The position numbers and the translations under genes are program-made. From the NCBI RefSeq assembly GCF_000519265.1, contig NZ_KI912608.1:2265313-2329312 (forward strand): DNA of 64,000 nt, in the 5' to 3' direction. Positions 27,088 through 36,394 of the stretch are shown one piece after another (the stretch's first letter is position 1; each line of letters starts with the position of its first letter). The stretch is from Desulfonatronum lacustre DSM 10312 (GTDB taxonomy: Bacteria > Desulfobacterota > Desulfovibrionia > Desulfovibrionales > Desulfonatronaceae). The notes below the pieces were generated by a model. It searched no databases. It was given only the letters and a program-made list of their open reading frames with translations, and was not told the DNA's origin.

Positions 27088-28227
27088 ATGCCCCAGCCTG
27101 CTTCCTGCCCGGACCTGACCGCCGTCATTCACCTGGACCGCCTACGGTCCAACGTGGCGCTGGTCCGCGCCCGGGTTCCGGCCCATGTCCAACTGATGGC
27201 CGTGGTCAAATGCGACGCGTACGGCCACGGCGCAATACCCATCGCCCGGGCGCTCAAGCAGTGCGCGGTTGATCAGCTGGTAGTCGGCTCGATCACGGAA
27301 GGCATTGCCCTGCGCCAGGCCGGTCTCTCCGGCCCGATCCTCGTTTTCAGCGATCCCTTGCACCCGGACTTGCAGGACGCATTGACGCATGAGCTGACCC
27401 TGACCGTGGCGGATGAGCCGTTCGCGGCCCGGCTGGCCCGGTTGCGGGCCCGTCCCGGCCAGGTCGTCGCGGTGCATCTCAAGGTGGATACCGGCCTGTT
27501 CCGGTTCGGGGTCGACCCGGGCCGGGCCGGGCCGGTGATGGCCGACCTCGCAAAAATGCCCCATGTTCGGGTCGAGGGCGTGTACAGCCATCTGTCCTCC
27601 ACCTTTCACGACGACGCAGCGAGCAACGCATCCACCCGATGCCAGATCAAGGCCTTCGAGGTGGTCTGTGAACACTTGGAGGAGCAAGGCCTGCTGCCGC
27701 AGATGGTCCACCTTGGAAGCTCCACCGGCCTGCTGGGCTTTCCCGACGAACTTTGTTCCACCCGGTTCAACGCCCTGCGGGTGGGCACGCTGTTCTACGG
27801 CTTCCTGGAGCGGTCCAACACCTGGACGAACCGCCCCCGGCCCATTGCCGAGCTGACCACGCGGATCTTGCAGGTCCGCGCGGTCCGGGCCGGCGTCCAC
27901 GTCGGATATCATCGCGCCCACCGGATGGCCCACGACGGACGGATAGCGGTGATCCACGGCGGCTATACCCAGGGCCTGCACGGCGATCTGGCCGGGAATT
28001 TCCAGCCTTTGGTCCAGGGTCGGCCCGCCATGCTGCTCGGCAAACCGGCCCTGGCCCAATCCCTGCTTGACGTCAGCCATGCCCCCCGGGTTCAACCCGG
28101 CGACGAAGTGCTCCTGGCCGGGGAAGCGGTGAACATGCGCACCGTCGGCCAAGCCTTGGGCCGATCTACCTGGGAACTGCTCGCCCCGATGCTCCAGGCC
28201 GCCCGCAAAATCTATCCGCAATCCTGA
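27088..28227 (+). CDS. alr: Alanine racemase, divergent
   Basis: A 379-residue PLP enzyme of the fold III racemase family, which makes D-alanine for cell wall. The PLP lysine is in VVKCDAYGHG near residue 38. The VDTGLFRFG and VEGVYSHLSS segments and RVGTLFYGF near 233 are conserved. The catalytic tyrosine region reads HVGYHRAHRM instead of the usual GYGxTY pattern, and the normal RxxMD loop near 315 is GKPALAQSLLDV, so the usual Met-Asp is absent. Seven bases separate it from the sensor-MFS gene. ATG 27088 is preferred to a TTG at 27073. Substrate could differ from alanine. Confidence 0.85.
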   Translation: MPQPASCPDLTAVIHLDRLRSNVALVRARVPAHVQLMAVVKCDAYGHGAIPIARALKQCAVDQLVVGSITEGIALRQAGLSGPILVFSDPLHPDLQDALTHELTLTVADEPFAARLARLRARPGQVVAVHLKVDTGLFRFGVDPGRAGPVMADLAKMPHVRVEGVYSHLSSTFHDDAASNASTRCQIKAFEVVCEHLEEQGLLPQMVHLGSSTGLLGFPDELCSTRFNALRVGTLFYGFLERSNTWTNRPRPIAELTTRILQVRAVRAGVHVGYHRAHRMAHDGRIAVIHGGYTQGLHGDLAGNFQPLVQGRPAMLLGKPALAQSLLDVSHAPRVQPGDEVLLAGEAVNMRTVGQALGRSTWELLAPMLQAARKIYPQS

Positions 28228-28234
28228 ACCGGCC

Positions 28235-30640
28235 ATGCGCGACACCCAAAAAATCACCCTCATCGCGATCCTGATCCTGCTCCTGTCCCAGGCTTTCATG
28301 ATCGTGCTGGTGGCCAATTCCTTCGAAAAAATCCACGTGGCCTCGGAACTGGCCCGATACGTCGTGCCCCAGAAGGATTTTAAGCGCCAGGTGGAGGGCG
28401 CGTTGCGCTTCGGCAAGCCCCTGGACAACCTGCTGGGCATGGACAAGCTGCTGGCCCGATCCGCGGAGAGTTACGACGATCTGACGAATATCGCGGTCTA
28501 TTCCGCGCACGGCGATTTTTTGTACAGCCTGCGTCCCATTGATCAGTTCCCGGCGTTTCCGGATCTCCCCCCAGGCGCACAAAGCAAGACCATTTCCCTG
28601 GCCGATCCCCTGCTGGATGCCCGGGAAACCCCGGAAGCCTATCAAATTGCCATGCCCCTCTTTGGGCCGGGACAATCCTGGATGGGTGGCGAAAGCCCTT
28701 CTGTTTTGGCCGGAACCGTTGTCTTCGCCTTTTCCAAGCAAAACATCCGCGATGGCGTGCGGCTGTTTTGGCAGCAGCGCCTATTCTACGGACTGGCCAT
28801 CTCCGCCGCCGCGGCCCTGGCCCTGTTCCTGCTCCTGCGCCAGATCCGGGGGGGGGATATGACCGCCCTGCGCCGGAAGATTTTCGTCCGCGTGCTGCTG
28901 GTCACGATTCTGGCCCAGCTCGCCTTTTCCGGCCTGAGCGCCCACCAATTCCACCATAACCATGTCCGCGTGCTGACGGAACGGGTTCAGGCCCAACTGG
29001 ACCTGTTGCGCCAGGAGGTGGAGCGGGTTCTGGCTCGGGGGATCACCCTGGAACGGGTTAGCCGGATGGACGAATACCTGTTGGAAATTCTGGAGAACAA
29101 TCCGGAAGTGACGAGGTTGGTTCTGCACGACGCGCAAGGTGCTCCCCTGGCCCAGGCCCAGGACCAGGCCGCAGAGGAAACGGGACGTCCATCGTGGTTT
29201 TTGTCCGCCGCCGACTTGACCATCGTCCTGCCCGTGACGGGACCGACCCCGGACATCCAGGTTGGCAGCCTTCGCGCCACGTTAAACGCCAACGTCCTGC
29301 TCGCCGTGCTTTGGAAAATCCTGGTGGACTCGCTGACCGTGGCCCTGATCGCCTCGCTGTTCATCGTGGAGCAGATCTATTTTATGGTCAGCCGGATCAA
29401 GGAACGTCCCGAAGAAAACCGCCCCCTCAACACGGAACGGGAGAACCTGGACACCCTGTTACTGGCCCGATTCGCGGCCTTCGCGTTCCTGTTCGCCTTT
29501 GCCCTGCCCGTCTCCTTCGTGCCGCTGCAAATGCGCGAGCTGTACACTCCGATGTGGGGCCTGCCCAGGGACATGGTTCTCGGGCTGCCCATTTCCCTGG
29601 AAATGCTTTGCGCCCTGCTGGCCTCCCTGATTGCCGGGGCGACAGCGGACAGCCGGGGCTGGCGGCCACCGTTCCTGGCCGGGGTGCTGGTCACGGCCGC
29701 GGGGCTCTTTTTCTGCTCCCAGGCCGAAACCGGCCTGCAGTATATTCTGGCCCGCGGGGTCTGCGGCCTGGGCTACGGCCTGTCCTGGATGTCCCTGCAA
29801 ACCTTTCTCTTCACCCAATCCACCCCCTCCACCCGGGCCCAGGGGAGTTCCCATTTCGTGGCCGGGATTTTTTCCGGACATATCTGCGGTACGGCCCTGG
29901 GCGGAATCTTGGCGGAACGGATGGGCTTCAACGCGGTGTTTCTGGTCGGGGCGATGCTGATGACCTGTTCGCTGGTCCTCTTTTACCTGTTCATGCGCCG
30001 GATTCCGGACCAGGTCGGACAGGGCCCCACGGTTCTGGTCAAACCGCGGGCCCTGCTGCGCTACCTGACCAACCGGAACACCTTTGCCCTGATTTTTTGC
30101 TGCGTGATCCCCTTTTCCATTTGCCAAGTGGGGCTGCTCTTCTTCGCCACGCCGCTGTATCTGGACCAACTGGGCGTGAACCAGTCGGACATTGGCCGGG
30201 TGTTGATGATCTATGGTCTGTCCGTGGTCTACTTGGCCCCCCAGATCAGCAAGATCGTGGACCGCCAGGAACGGAAAATGCCGTTCATCGCCGTGGGCGG
30301 CCTGATCGGGGGGCTGGGCCTGGCCCTGCTCTTCGTGCACCAGGGCTTCATGGCGGTGATGGCGGCCATTTTCCTGCTCGGCGTGGCCAGCAGCATCGGC
30401 TCCTCGGCCCAGACCGCCTTTGCCCTGAAATCGCGCGCCACCCAGGAGCTGGGCCCGGGCAAGGCCATGGCCATCCAGCGGGCCATGGACAAGCTCGGTC
30501 AGATGCTGGGCCCGCTTCTGCTGGGTCTGCTCATGTCCGGCGTCAGCATTGCCCAGGGGCTCGTGGTCCTGGGCCTGGGCTACATGCTCCTGTCCGGGCT
30601 ATTCCTCGTGCTGGCCCGGGAGCGGGAGTCCGATGGATGA
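28235..30640 (+). CDS. Sensor-domain/MFS transporter fusion
   Basis: An 801-residue membrane protein of unusual build. A first helix (about 8-27) and a second near 183-202 enclose an extracytoplasmic domain with a Cache-like IAVYSAHGDFLYSL. A third helix (about 218-238) and a fourth near 361-383 enclose a second such domain. From about 409 to 795 twelve hydrophobic segments with the MFS linker ADSRGWRPPF near 470 form a transporter. It overlaps the next gene at ATGA, so the two are translationally coupled. Cargo is unknown; co-transcription with alr and a GCS2-like ligase suggests an amino acid or small peptide. Confidence 0.85.
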   Translation: MRDTQKITLIAILILLLSQAFMIVLVANSFEKIHVASELARYVVPQKDFKRQVEGALRFGKPLDNLLGMDKLLARSAESYDDLTNIAVYSAHGDFLYSLRPIDQFPAFPDLPPGAQSKTISLADPLLDARETPEAYQIAMPLFGPGQSWMGGESPSVLAGTVVFAFSKQNIRDGVRLFWQQRLFYGLAISAAAALALFLLLRQIRGGDMTALRRKIFVRVLLVTILAQLAFSGLSAHQFHHNHVRVLTERVQAQLDLLRQEVERVLARGITLERVSRMDEYLLEILENNPEVTRLVLHDAQGAPLAQAQDQAAEETGRPSWFLSAADLTIVLPVTGPTPDIQVGSLRATLNANVLLAVLWKILVDSLTVALIASLFIVEQIYFMVSRIKERPEENRPLNTERENLDTLLLARFAAFAFLFAFALPVSFVPLQMRELYTPMWGLPRDMVLGLPISLEMLCALLASLIAGATADSRGWRPPFLAGVLVTAAGLFFCSQAETGLQYILARGVCGLGYGLSWMSLQTFLFTQSTPSTRAQGSSHFVAGIFSGHICGTALGGILAERMGFNAVFLVGAMLMTCSLVLFYLFMRRIPDQVGQGPTVLVKPRALLRYLTNRNTFALIFCCVIPFSICQVGLLFFATPLYLDQLGVNQSDIGRVLMIYGLSVVYLAPQISKIVDRQERKMPFIAVGGLIGGLGLALLFVHQGFMAVMAAIFLLGVASSIGSSAQTAFALKSRATQELGPGKAMAIQRAMDKLGQMLGPLLLGLLMSGVSIAQGLVVLGLGYMLLSGLFLVLARERESDG

Positions 30641-32175
30641 TGGACGGGAAGAGTGAGCCCATGGCCGCAACGGGAACTGACCATTTCAGTCTGGGCGTGG
30701 AGCTGGAAATGCCCACGGCTGATGCCTCCACCGGCGCGACCCATCCGGTGCGCGGCTTTTTCGCCAACCTGGCCCACATCCTCGCGGACCAGGGCCTGAC
30801 CCAGGGCCTGGCCACGCAGCCCCTGCACGGCAACGGGCGGGAATACGGCTTGCGCAGCCCGCGCGGCGTGCACTCCATAGACAACGGTTTCAACAATCTG
30901 GAAAGCTCCCTGGGCCCCGTGGCCGCCGGAGAAAGCAGCCTCGACACCCTGGCCGTGATGATCCGCCGGGAAATCCGGGACGTCAGCGCGGCCCTGGCCC
31001 GGGAAGGGGCCATGCTGGTCAATTTCAGCGAGCATCCCGACGTGGTGGTGGACGAGGACTTCTACTTCGCGCACCGGGCGCCCAAGGCCCTCTACGACTA
31101 CCAGATTCTGCACCGCGGTTGGAACCATATGTCCGGGTTCGACGCCAAGGCCCAGAACAGCCCCAGCACGGGGCTGGATTTCAGCCAGGCCGTCAGCGGC
31201 CTGAATTGCCTGATCGCCCTGGCCCCGGCCTTCATCGCCCTGTATGCCAATAGTCCGTTCGAAGCCGGCGTCCTCACCCCGAACAAGGAAAACCGGCTGA
31301 CCATCTGGCCGCGCCAGTTGGATTGCTCCCGAATGCCCGGCGACCGCAAGCTGCATCGAGCACCCGTTCGGCCCTTTCGGAATATGGCGGACTATCTGAC
31401 GTGGATGTTCGGCCCGGACACCCAGATGTGGTTCGCCGAACATCGTGGCCAGGGCAAAAGCATCAGCCAGGCCTTGCTCGCGCCCGGCGATCCGCCCCTG
31501 CTGGATTTTTTGCGCGGCGGTCCGCGCTGGGTCGTGCCCTATGGACCGGGAAACGCCAAAATCGTGACGCCTTCCATCCGCCACCTGGAAGACCACCAGT
31601 TCACCCAGTACGGCGACTGCCGGTTGCGGTACGCTTTTGCCGACCCACCGCCGGAACTGGAGCGTTTCCTGGCCCTGCTCGACGAACAGCCAGACCAACT
31701 GGAGACCTTTTTTCAGGACCACACGGCGTACTGCTACCTGGAAGGCCGCGCCGCCGGGGCCACCTTCGCGGACCAGGAACTGCTGGACCTGGCCGGAGAG
31801 GAGGTCGGCGCCTCGGCAGCCGTATCGCCCAGTGCGCTGCAATATGGATTGTTGCGGGATTTGGACCGGACCAAACGGCTGGTGGCCGGCCATGCCTGGT
31901 CGGAGTGGATCGGCCTGCGGGAGCAGGCCGTGCGCAGTGCCCTGGACGGAGAGTTTGGAGGGATCACGCTGCGCCGGGTCTGCGCGGCTGTCCTGGAAAT
32001 CGCCGGCAACGCCTTGGCCGCGGACCAAGCCTGGACCCTGGCCTATCCGCTCTGGGTGTTGCGGACCGGAAAAACCGGAGCGGACCGGGCCCTGGCCCGA
32101 TTTGCGCGAAGCAGCGGCCCGCCGACACAGCGCCTGCGCGAGCTGATTCTGACCCGCCGGGTGATTCCGGTCTGA
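30637..32175 (+). CDS. Glutamate-cysteine ligase-like (GCS2 family) protein
   Basis: A 512-residue protein starting at ATG 30637, which overlaps the stop of the MFS gene. SLGVELEMP near residue 19 is the opening motif of GCS2-type ATP-dependent carboxylate-amine ligases; NNLESSLGP, HRAPKALYDY and SGLNCLIALAPAFIALYANS follow, and the family glutamates and arginines (VRPFRNMADYL) are recognisable. The reaction is probably ATP-dependent amide formation between a carboxylate and an amine; glutathione synthesis is one option, but a racemase and transporter in the same operon allow others. The open frame continues upstream inside the MFS gene; that part is a shadow. Confidence 0.8.
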   Translation: MMDGKSEPMAATGTDHFSLGVELEMPTADASTGATHPVRGFFANLAHILADQGLTQGLATQPLHGNGREYGLRSPRGVHSIDNGFNNLESSLGPVAAGESSLDTLAVMIRREIRDVSAALAREGAMLVNFSEHPDVVVDEDFYFAHRAPKALYDYQILHRGWNHMSGFDAKAQNSPSTGLDFSQAVSGLNCLIALAPAFIALYANSPFEAGVLTPNKENRLTIWPRQLDCSRMPGDRKLHRAPVRPFRNMADYLTWMFGPDTQMWFAEHRGQGKSISQALLAPGDPPLLDFLRGGPRWVVPYGPGNAKIVTPSIRHLEDHQFTQYGDCRLRYAFADPPPELERFLALLDEQPDQLETFFQDHTAYCYLEGRAAGATFADQELLDLAGEEVGASAAVSPSALQYGLLRDLDRTKRLVAGHAWSEWIGLREQAVRSALDGEFGGITLRRVCAAVLEIAGNALAADQAWTLAYPLWVLRTGKTGADRALARFARSSGPPTQRLRELILTRRVIPV

Positions 32176-32217
32176 TTCCCTCAGCCTCAACCCCGACAAA
32201 CGCTGTCCACAGGTAGC

Positions 32218-32241
32218 AGGGGCGACCGGCCGGTCGCCCCT
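32218..32241. repeat. 24-bp perfect palindrome after the GCS2-like gene
   Basis: AGGGGCGACCGG followed at once by its complement, between convergent genes. It could act as a weak terminator or be a REP-type dispersed repeat; no second copy is seen here. Confidence 0.55.
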
Positions 32242-32336
32242 ACGGGCGTGGGCATGAACAACCGTACCCGGAAGCGTCAAGCAGTATTCCTGGAAACAAG
32301 TGAACCATCCCACGTTGTCGGTGGTCGTTGGCGGGT

Positions 32337-33500
32337 CTACTCCCCGCCCACCGGCTCGATCTGGTCGTAGACCTCGTCCGCGGCGGCCAGGATGTCGAAG
32401 GGCGGGTCAAAGCCGATCTTTTCCGCCGTTCGCAGATTGATGGCGATCTTGGGTGGGGCGTTCCAGCGTTGCGGCAGGTCACGGGGCTTGGCGCCATTGA
32501 AGATCTTGGCCACTGTTTCGGCATGAAATCGACCGACATACGCGAAACCGGCCTGGGCAATACTCAGCAGAGCGCCGTGCCTGACAAACTCCGAACCGGC
32601 CATGGCGAACGTGGCCACGTTGTGCTCCAGGAGCGGGGGAAGCAGGCTGGGCAGGTTGGGCAGTCCCTCGCCCCGGTGAACCGTGATGTACAGGGCCTCC
32701 ACCTGGGGAGCCAACTCTTCGTAGCAGGCCCGAACTTCCGCGGAGGCCTGTTCCAAGGTGACGTCATTGTTTCGGGCAAAACAGTGGTGCAAGGAGAAGC
32801 CGCGCTCTTTGGCCACCAATTCGGCCTCGTCCAGGGCCGCGAAGGTCCGGCCTTCCACGCTGTCCTCGTAGACCAGCCCCATGCTGGTAAAGCCGATGAT
32901 GTCGTGGAACAGCCGCAACTGCCGGGCGTAGCGTTCCGGTTCGACCTTGGCGTGGAGATGATCAAAGCCGGAATCGTCCATGCTCTGGATGATCCCAGAG
33001 GCCAGGGGGTTACTGGTGGAGGCGACCACCGTGGCCGTGGTGTGCTGGTCATTGGCCAGATCCAGTCCGGCCCAGGTGCCCAAGGCCAGGATCAAGTCCA
33101 GATCCTTGTCCCGTTCCAACCGTCCGAGCAACTCGGCCTTGGTGGCTTGACGCAAATCAACATTGAACTCAGAGGTATAAAAAGCGTCCTTGACGAATTC
33201 CAGGTAATCGGACTGGATGTTGTCCGCCACCCACTCCCAGGTCCGCCGATGATCCGGATCGTACTCCGTCGGCAACGACGCGGCCTTGATCCAGCCCAGA
33301 TCCATCAGCCCAGCGACGATCCTCAGAAAAATCACCTCATAATCCGGAAAGGCTCCTCCCTCCAGATAACCGATCCGCCACTTTTGCCCGTTATTGTCCC
33401 GAGGCGCGGTGTCCGCGTCCTGGGCCCAAGACGCGGACGTCGCGAACGTTAAAAGGCAGATCATGCCGATGCAAACAAGAATTCTCCAAACTCGTCGCAT
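32337..33500 (-). CDS. Exported ABC-type substrate-binding protein (PF04392-like)
   Basis: A 387-residue protein from ATG 33500, preceded by GGAGGT at ideal distance. A signal peptide (RRVWRILVCIGMICLLTFA, cleavage near SASWA-QD) directs it to the periplasm. The body has the two-lobed look of the TrpX-like ABC substrate-binding family: ALGTWAGLDLAND, VVASTSNPLASGI, LGLVYEDSVEGR-like MGLVYEDSVEGR and PSLLPPLLEHNVATFAM. The family usually has a permease and ATPase alongside, but none is here, so it may be an orphan or a sensor partner. Ligand unknown. Confidence 0.82.
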   Translation of the reverse strand: MRRVWRILVCIGMICLLTFATSASWAQDADTAPRDNNGQKWRIGYLEGGAFPDYEVIFLRIVAGLMDLGWIKAASLPTEYDPDHRRTWEWVADNIQSDYLEFVKDAFYTSEFNVDLRQATKAELLGRLERDKDLDLILALGTWAGLDLANDQHTTATVVASTSNPLASGIIQSMDDSGFDHLHAKVEPERYARQLRLFHDIIGFTSMGLVYEDSVEGRTFAALDEAELVAKERGFSLHHCFARNNDVTLEQASAEVRACYEELAPQVEALYITVHRGEGLPNLPSLLPPLLEHNVATFAMAGSEFVRHGALLSIAQAGFAYVGRFHAETVAKIFNGAKPRDLPQRWNAPPKIAINLRTAEKIGFDPPFDILAAADEVYDQIEPVGGE

Positions 33501-33581
33501 ATTCCTACCTCCGGATGCGTAGAGGTGAAGGGGAAAACAGAGGGATGGCCGAATTGCCAGCCCTTGTCGCGTCAATCCGTC

Positions 33582-33653
33582 ATCGAAATCGCTATCGAGA
33601 TCGAAATCGTTTTCTGACAAGCTTTCGATTTCGATTTCGATAGCGATTTCGAT
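33582..33653. repeat. 28-bp-arm hairpin of six-base-periodic sequence (copy A3)
   Basis: The arms at 33582-33609 and 33626-33653 are complementary at 27 of 28 positions and consist of GAAATC/GATTTC-type hexamers with one CTATCG variant in matching places. The loop is 16 bases. It lies about 80 bases upstream of the substrate-binding protein start and just after budA. Confidence 0.9.
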
Positions 33654-33680
33654 CCGGAAAGCGTCAGAGTGTCTTTGTCA

Positions 33681-34418
33681 TCAACCCTGCTCGGTTTCCG
33701 CCTGGTGCAAGGCCTGGGTGGTGTCCCGGCTCAGGTCCGCGGTCAGGTAGTCCAGGGTCACGGGCAGGTCCATGCGCAGGCTGCGCAGGATCTGAATCCC
33801 GATACGGGCGCGCACGGCCCGGCATTGGAGGAGGTGCCCGCCGCGCTGGCGGTCCTCGGAAATGAAGTGCAGGTGCACTCCGGGCACGCTCAGGGAGGAC
33901 ATGAACCTCGGAGTGAAGAATCCGGCCAGAGTTCCGGAGAGATTGCTCATCTCAAAGGTGGGTTGATCCCTGGTCGCCTCGGTCAGGGGCCGATACTGGT
34001 CCTGCTTGGGCACGGACCGGGTGCGCACGAACTCGAAATCTCCGTCCACCCGCAGGGCGTACATCATGTTCGGAGAAGGAAACTCGTTTTCCAGCAGGGC
34101 CAACAGGGTCTCCAGATCCGTGAAGCCGGAGTCGATCTCCTCAAAGGTCAGTTCCCGGAAAAAACAGACGCAGGCAAAGGGCGTCAAGACGTCGTCCCCA
34201 GGCCTGTGCACCCGACCGTCTCCGGTGATCTGGAACGCCGAGCCGCCCAAGAGGACGAGTTCCCCGTCCAGATCGTTGAACGTCCCCAGCCCGAAATCTC
34301 CATGTTCCCTGAGCTGGCCCAGGGTGGTGTTCTGGCGGTAGATCCCTTCCACCAGGGCGTTCACCGGAGCGGAAAGGTACAGGGTGTCCCGTTCCGGTTC
34401 TCGAGAGTGTTCCGTCAT
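33681..34418 (-). CDS. budA: Alpha-acetolactate decarboxylase
   Basis: A 245-residue zinc enzyme converting acetolactate to acetoin. LYLSAPVNALVEGIYR at the N-terminus, HGDFGLGTFNDLDGELVLL near 40-58 and the zinc site GVHLHFISEDRQRGGHLLQC near 180-199 (His-x-His and a third His) are diagnostic, with the Glu in the second motif. Length is normal. In fermenters it accompanies acetolactate synthase, which is not here; it may drain excess acetolactate from branched-chain amino acid synthesis. A UDP-sugar enzyme lies upstream on the same strand. Confidence 0.95.
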   Translation of the reverse strand: MTEHSREPERDTLYLSAPVNALVEGIYRQNTTLGQLREHGDFGLGTFNDLDGELVLLGGSAFQITGDGRVHRPGDDVLTPFACVCFFRELTFEEIDSGFTDLETLLALLENEFPSPNMMYALRVDGDFEFVRTRSVPKQDQYRPLTEATRDQPTFEMSNLSGTLAGFFTPRFMSSLSVPGVHLHFISEDRQRGGHLLQCRAVRARIGIQILRSLRMDLPVTLDYLTADLSRDTTQALHQAETEQG

Positions 34419-34483
34419 GCTGACCTCCAGCGAGTCGTCGTCCGTCTATCCCGATTCGTCTAGCCTCGATCCGTCTAACCCGT

Positions 34484-35455
34484 CTAGCCAAGGATGCCCG
34501 CCGGACCGAATTTCTTGATCAGATGCTCGAAGAAGTCCACGGTCTTGACCAATCCGTCCTCGAGCTTGACCCGTGGTTCCCAACCCAGCCGCTGCTTGGC
34601 CAGACTGATGTCCGGCCTACGGCGTTCCGGGTCGTCTTTGGGCAGCGGCTTGTACACGATCTCCGACGCGGACCCGGTCATGGCCACCACTTTCTCGGCC
34701 AGTTCCTTGATGGTGAATTCCCCGGGATTGCCCAGATTGACCGGGCCGGTGAATTCGTCCGGAGAGTCCATCAGCCTTAGAAATCCGTCGATCAGATCCT
34801 CCACGTAACAGAATGACCGAGTCTGCGAGCCGTCGCCGTAAATGGTGATGGGCCTGCCCAACAGGGCCTGGACGATGAAGTTGGAGACCACCCGACCGTC
34901 GTTGGGATGCATCCTCGGCCCGTACGTGTTGAAGATCCGGGCCACCTTGATCCGCAGCTTGTGCTGGCGGTGGTAATCGAAAAACAGGGTCTCGGCGCAG
35001 CGCTTGCCTTCGTCGTAACAGGAACGGGGCCCGGTGGGATTGACGTTGCCCCAGTAACTCTCCGGCTGCGGGTGCACGGTGGGATTGCCGTAGACCTCGG
35101 AGGTGGAGGCCTGCATGATTTTGGCCCGGGTCCGCTTGGCCAGCCCGAGCATGTTGATGGCTCCATGGACCGATGTCTTCGTCGTTTGCACCGGATCGTG
35201 CTGGTAATGGATGGGAGACGCCGGGCAGGCCAGGTTGTAGATTTCATCCACTTCCACGAACAGCGGAAAAGTCACGTCATGGCGCATGATCTCGAAGTGC
35301 TTGTTGTCCAGCAAATGCTCCACGTTCATCCGGGACCCGGTGAAATAATTGTCCAGGCACAGCACCATGCAACCGCGCTCCAGCAACCGTTCACACAGCC
35401 ACGACCCCAAAAAACCCGCCCCACCGGTAACCAGAACACGTTTGTGAATATGCAT
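34484..35455 (-). CDS. UDP-glucuronate decarboxylase-type NAD-dependent epimerase/dehydratase
   Basis: A 323-residue short-chain dehydrogenase of extended type from ATG 35455, preceded by [20 protein letters not shown] binds NAD; the catalytic set is Ser/Thr in ASTSEVYG, Tyr and Lys in [31 protein letters not shown] and [10 protein letters not shown] match UDP-xylose synthases, which decarboxylate UDP-glucuronate to UDP-xylose. The protein lacks the N-terminal membrane anchor of eukaryotic forms. It likely supplies a nucleotide sugar for envelope glycans. Confidence 0.93.
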   Translation of the reverse strand: MHIHKRVLVTGGAGFLGSWLCERLLERGCMVLCLDNYFTGSRMNVEHLLDNKHFEIMRHDVTFPLFVEVDEIYNLACPASPIHYQHDPVQTTKTSVHGAINMLGLAKRTRAKIMQASTSEVYGNPTVHPQPESYWGNVNPTGPRSCYDEGKRCAETLFFDYHRQHKLRIKVARIFNTYGPRMHPNDGRVVSNFIVQALLGRPITIYGDGSQTRSFCYVEDLIDGFLRLMDSPDEFTGPVNLGNPGEFTIKELAEKVVAMTGSASEIVYKPLPKDDPERRRPDISLAKQRLGWEPRVKLEDGLVKTVDFFEHLIKKFGPAGILG

Positions 35456-35508
35456 CGAATCGTCCCTCTCCTGAAGTAAAATTGAGCGGCCACGGCCTTC
35501 CGTAGGTG

Positions 35509-36141
35509 CTACGAAATCGCTTGCCAAGTCTGAAAGGCCGCGAAGAGCGCCAAGATGATGAAAAATATCCCGCTGACGCGGTGCAGCAGTTTCATGGGAA
35601 TGCGTTGCAGTACGGTACAACCGGCCCAGATCCCCAGGGCGGAGGTGAGGATCAAGGCCGTCGTGGCTCCGGCCCAAACGGCCAGGGGAATACTCGTACT
35701 GCTCAAACCGACCACGGCCAACTGCGTCTTGTCGCCGAACTCGGCCACGAAGATCAGGGCAAAAGTGGCCAGGAAAATGCCGTGCCCGCTTGGCGGACTC
35801 GCGCATTCCCGGTCAGGCTCCTCCTCGGCCCGCATGCTCTGGATGCCGAAGACCAGAAACAACACTGCCACAATGGCATAGACCATCACCTCCGGAATCC
35901 AATTGGCCAGGGCCGCTCCGAAAACCACCGCCAGGGTGTTCAAGACCACAAAGGCCAATGCACTGCCGACCATCACCGGAAAAGCCCGGTGCCGGGCGGC
36001 CATGACCATACAGACCAACTGGCTCTTGTCGCCGATCTCCGCGGCGAAGATCAACAGAAAACTGGTTCCCGAGGCAATCAGAAAGTCGATCCCGCCAACG
36101 CCCAGCCCCGTGGCGGCCAAAACCGCAAGAACGTGCTCCAT
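35509..36141 (-). CDS. GDT1/TMEM165 family (UPF0016) cation transporter
   Basis: About 210 residues from ATG 36141, preceded by AAGGAAG; the frame continues upstream to 36231 and a longer form is possible. Six membrane helices come in two repeated halves, each holding the family signature: EIGDKSQL near residue 38 and EFGDKTQL near 137. Family members export Mn2+ or Ca2+ in exchange for protons. A cytoplasmic loop rich in Glu ([10 protein letters not shown]) splits the halves. No manganese riboswitch could be recognised upstream. Confidence 0.9.
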   Translation of the reverse strand: MEHVLAVLAATGLGVGGIDFLIASGTSFLLIFAAEIGDKSQLVCMVMAARHRAFPVMVGSALAFVVLNTLAVVFGAALANWIPEVMVYAIVAVLFLVFGIQSMRAEEEPDRECASPPSGHGIFLATFALIFVAEFGDKTQLAVVGLSSTSIPLAVWAGATTALILTSALGIWAGCTVLQRIPMKLLHRVSGIFFIILALFAAFQTWQAIS

Positions 36142-36300
36142 GGCTTCCTTGTTTATGACCAAGACCGTCGGCACGCGCCCCATTTGAAACATCCACGCCG
36201 ACCAGATCATTCCCCCGCGTTTCCGCGTCACCTCTAGCAGGGTGCACGGATGAAGGGCAAGCCGTCGGAGATGGTGTCGTGGGGATCACGACCGTTCCAA

Positions 36301-36330
36301 TTGACACGACCGAAATATAGTAATTACAGT
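36301..36330 (+). promoter_or_regulatory. Candidate promoter of the MazEF-like operon
   Basis: TTGACA (36301-36306), an 18-base spacer and TACAGT (36325-36330). The -10 overlaps the tandem repeat operator. Confidence 0.4.
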
Positions 36331-36336
36331 AATTAT
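36319..36336 (+). promoter_or_regulatory. Candidate operator of the MazEF-like operon
   Basis: Two adjacent direct repeats AGTAATTAC and AGTAATTAT, each holding the palindrome TAATTA. Toxin-antitoxin operons are commonly repressed by the antitoxin at such repeats. Confidence 0.45.
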
Positions 36337-36394
36337 ATTTCTATTGAAATGAAGCGGAACAGCATCTCGAACACGGCACAAAGGAGCACGACGC

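Noticed and set aside
29194-30636. Long open frame upstream of the GCS2-like gene in the same frame (would make a 993-residue protein)
   Set aside because: It lies fully inside the sensor-MFS gene in another frame and its composition (Gly/Pro/Arg-rich, no motifs) is that of a shadow; the ATGA overlap marks the true start.
36142-36394. Manganese (yybP-ykoY type) riboswitch upstream of the GDT1-type gene
   Set aside because: The conserved loop sequences are not recognisable in the minus-strand leader.
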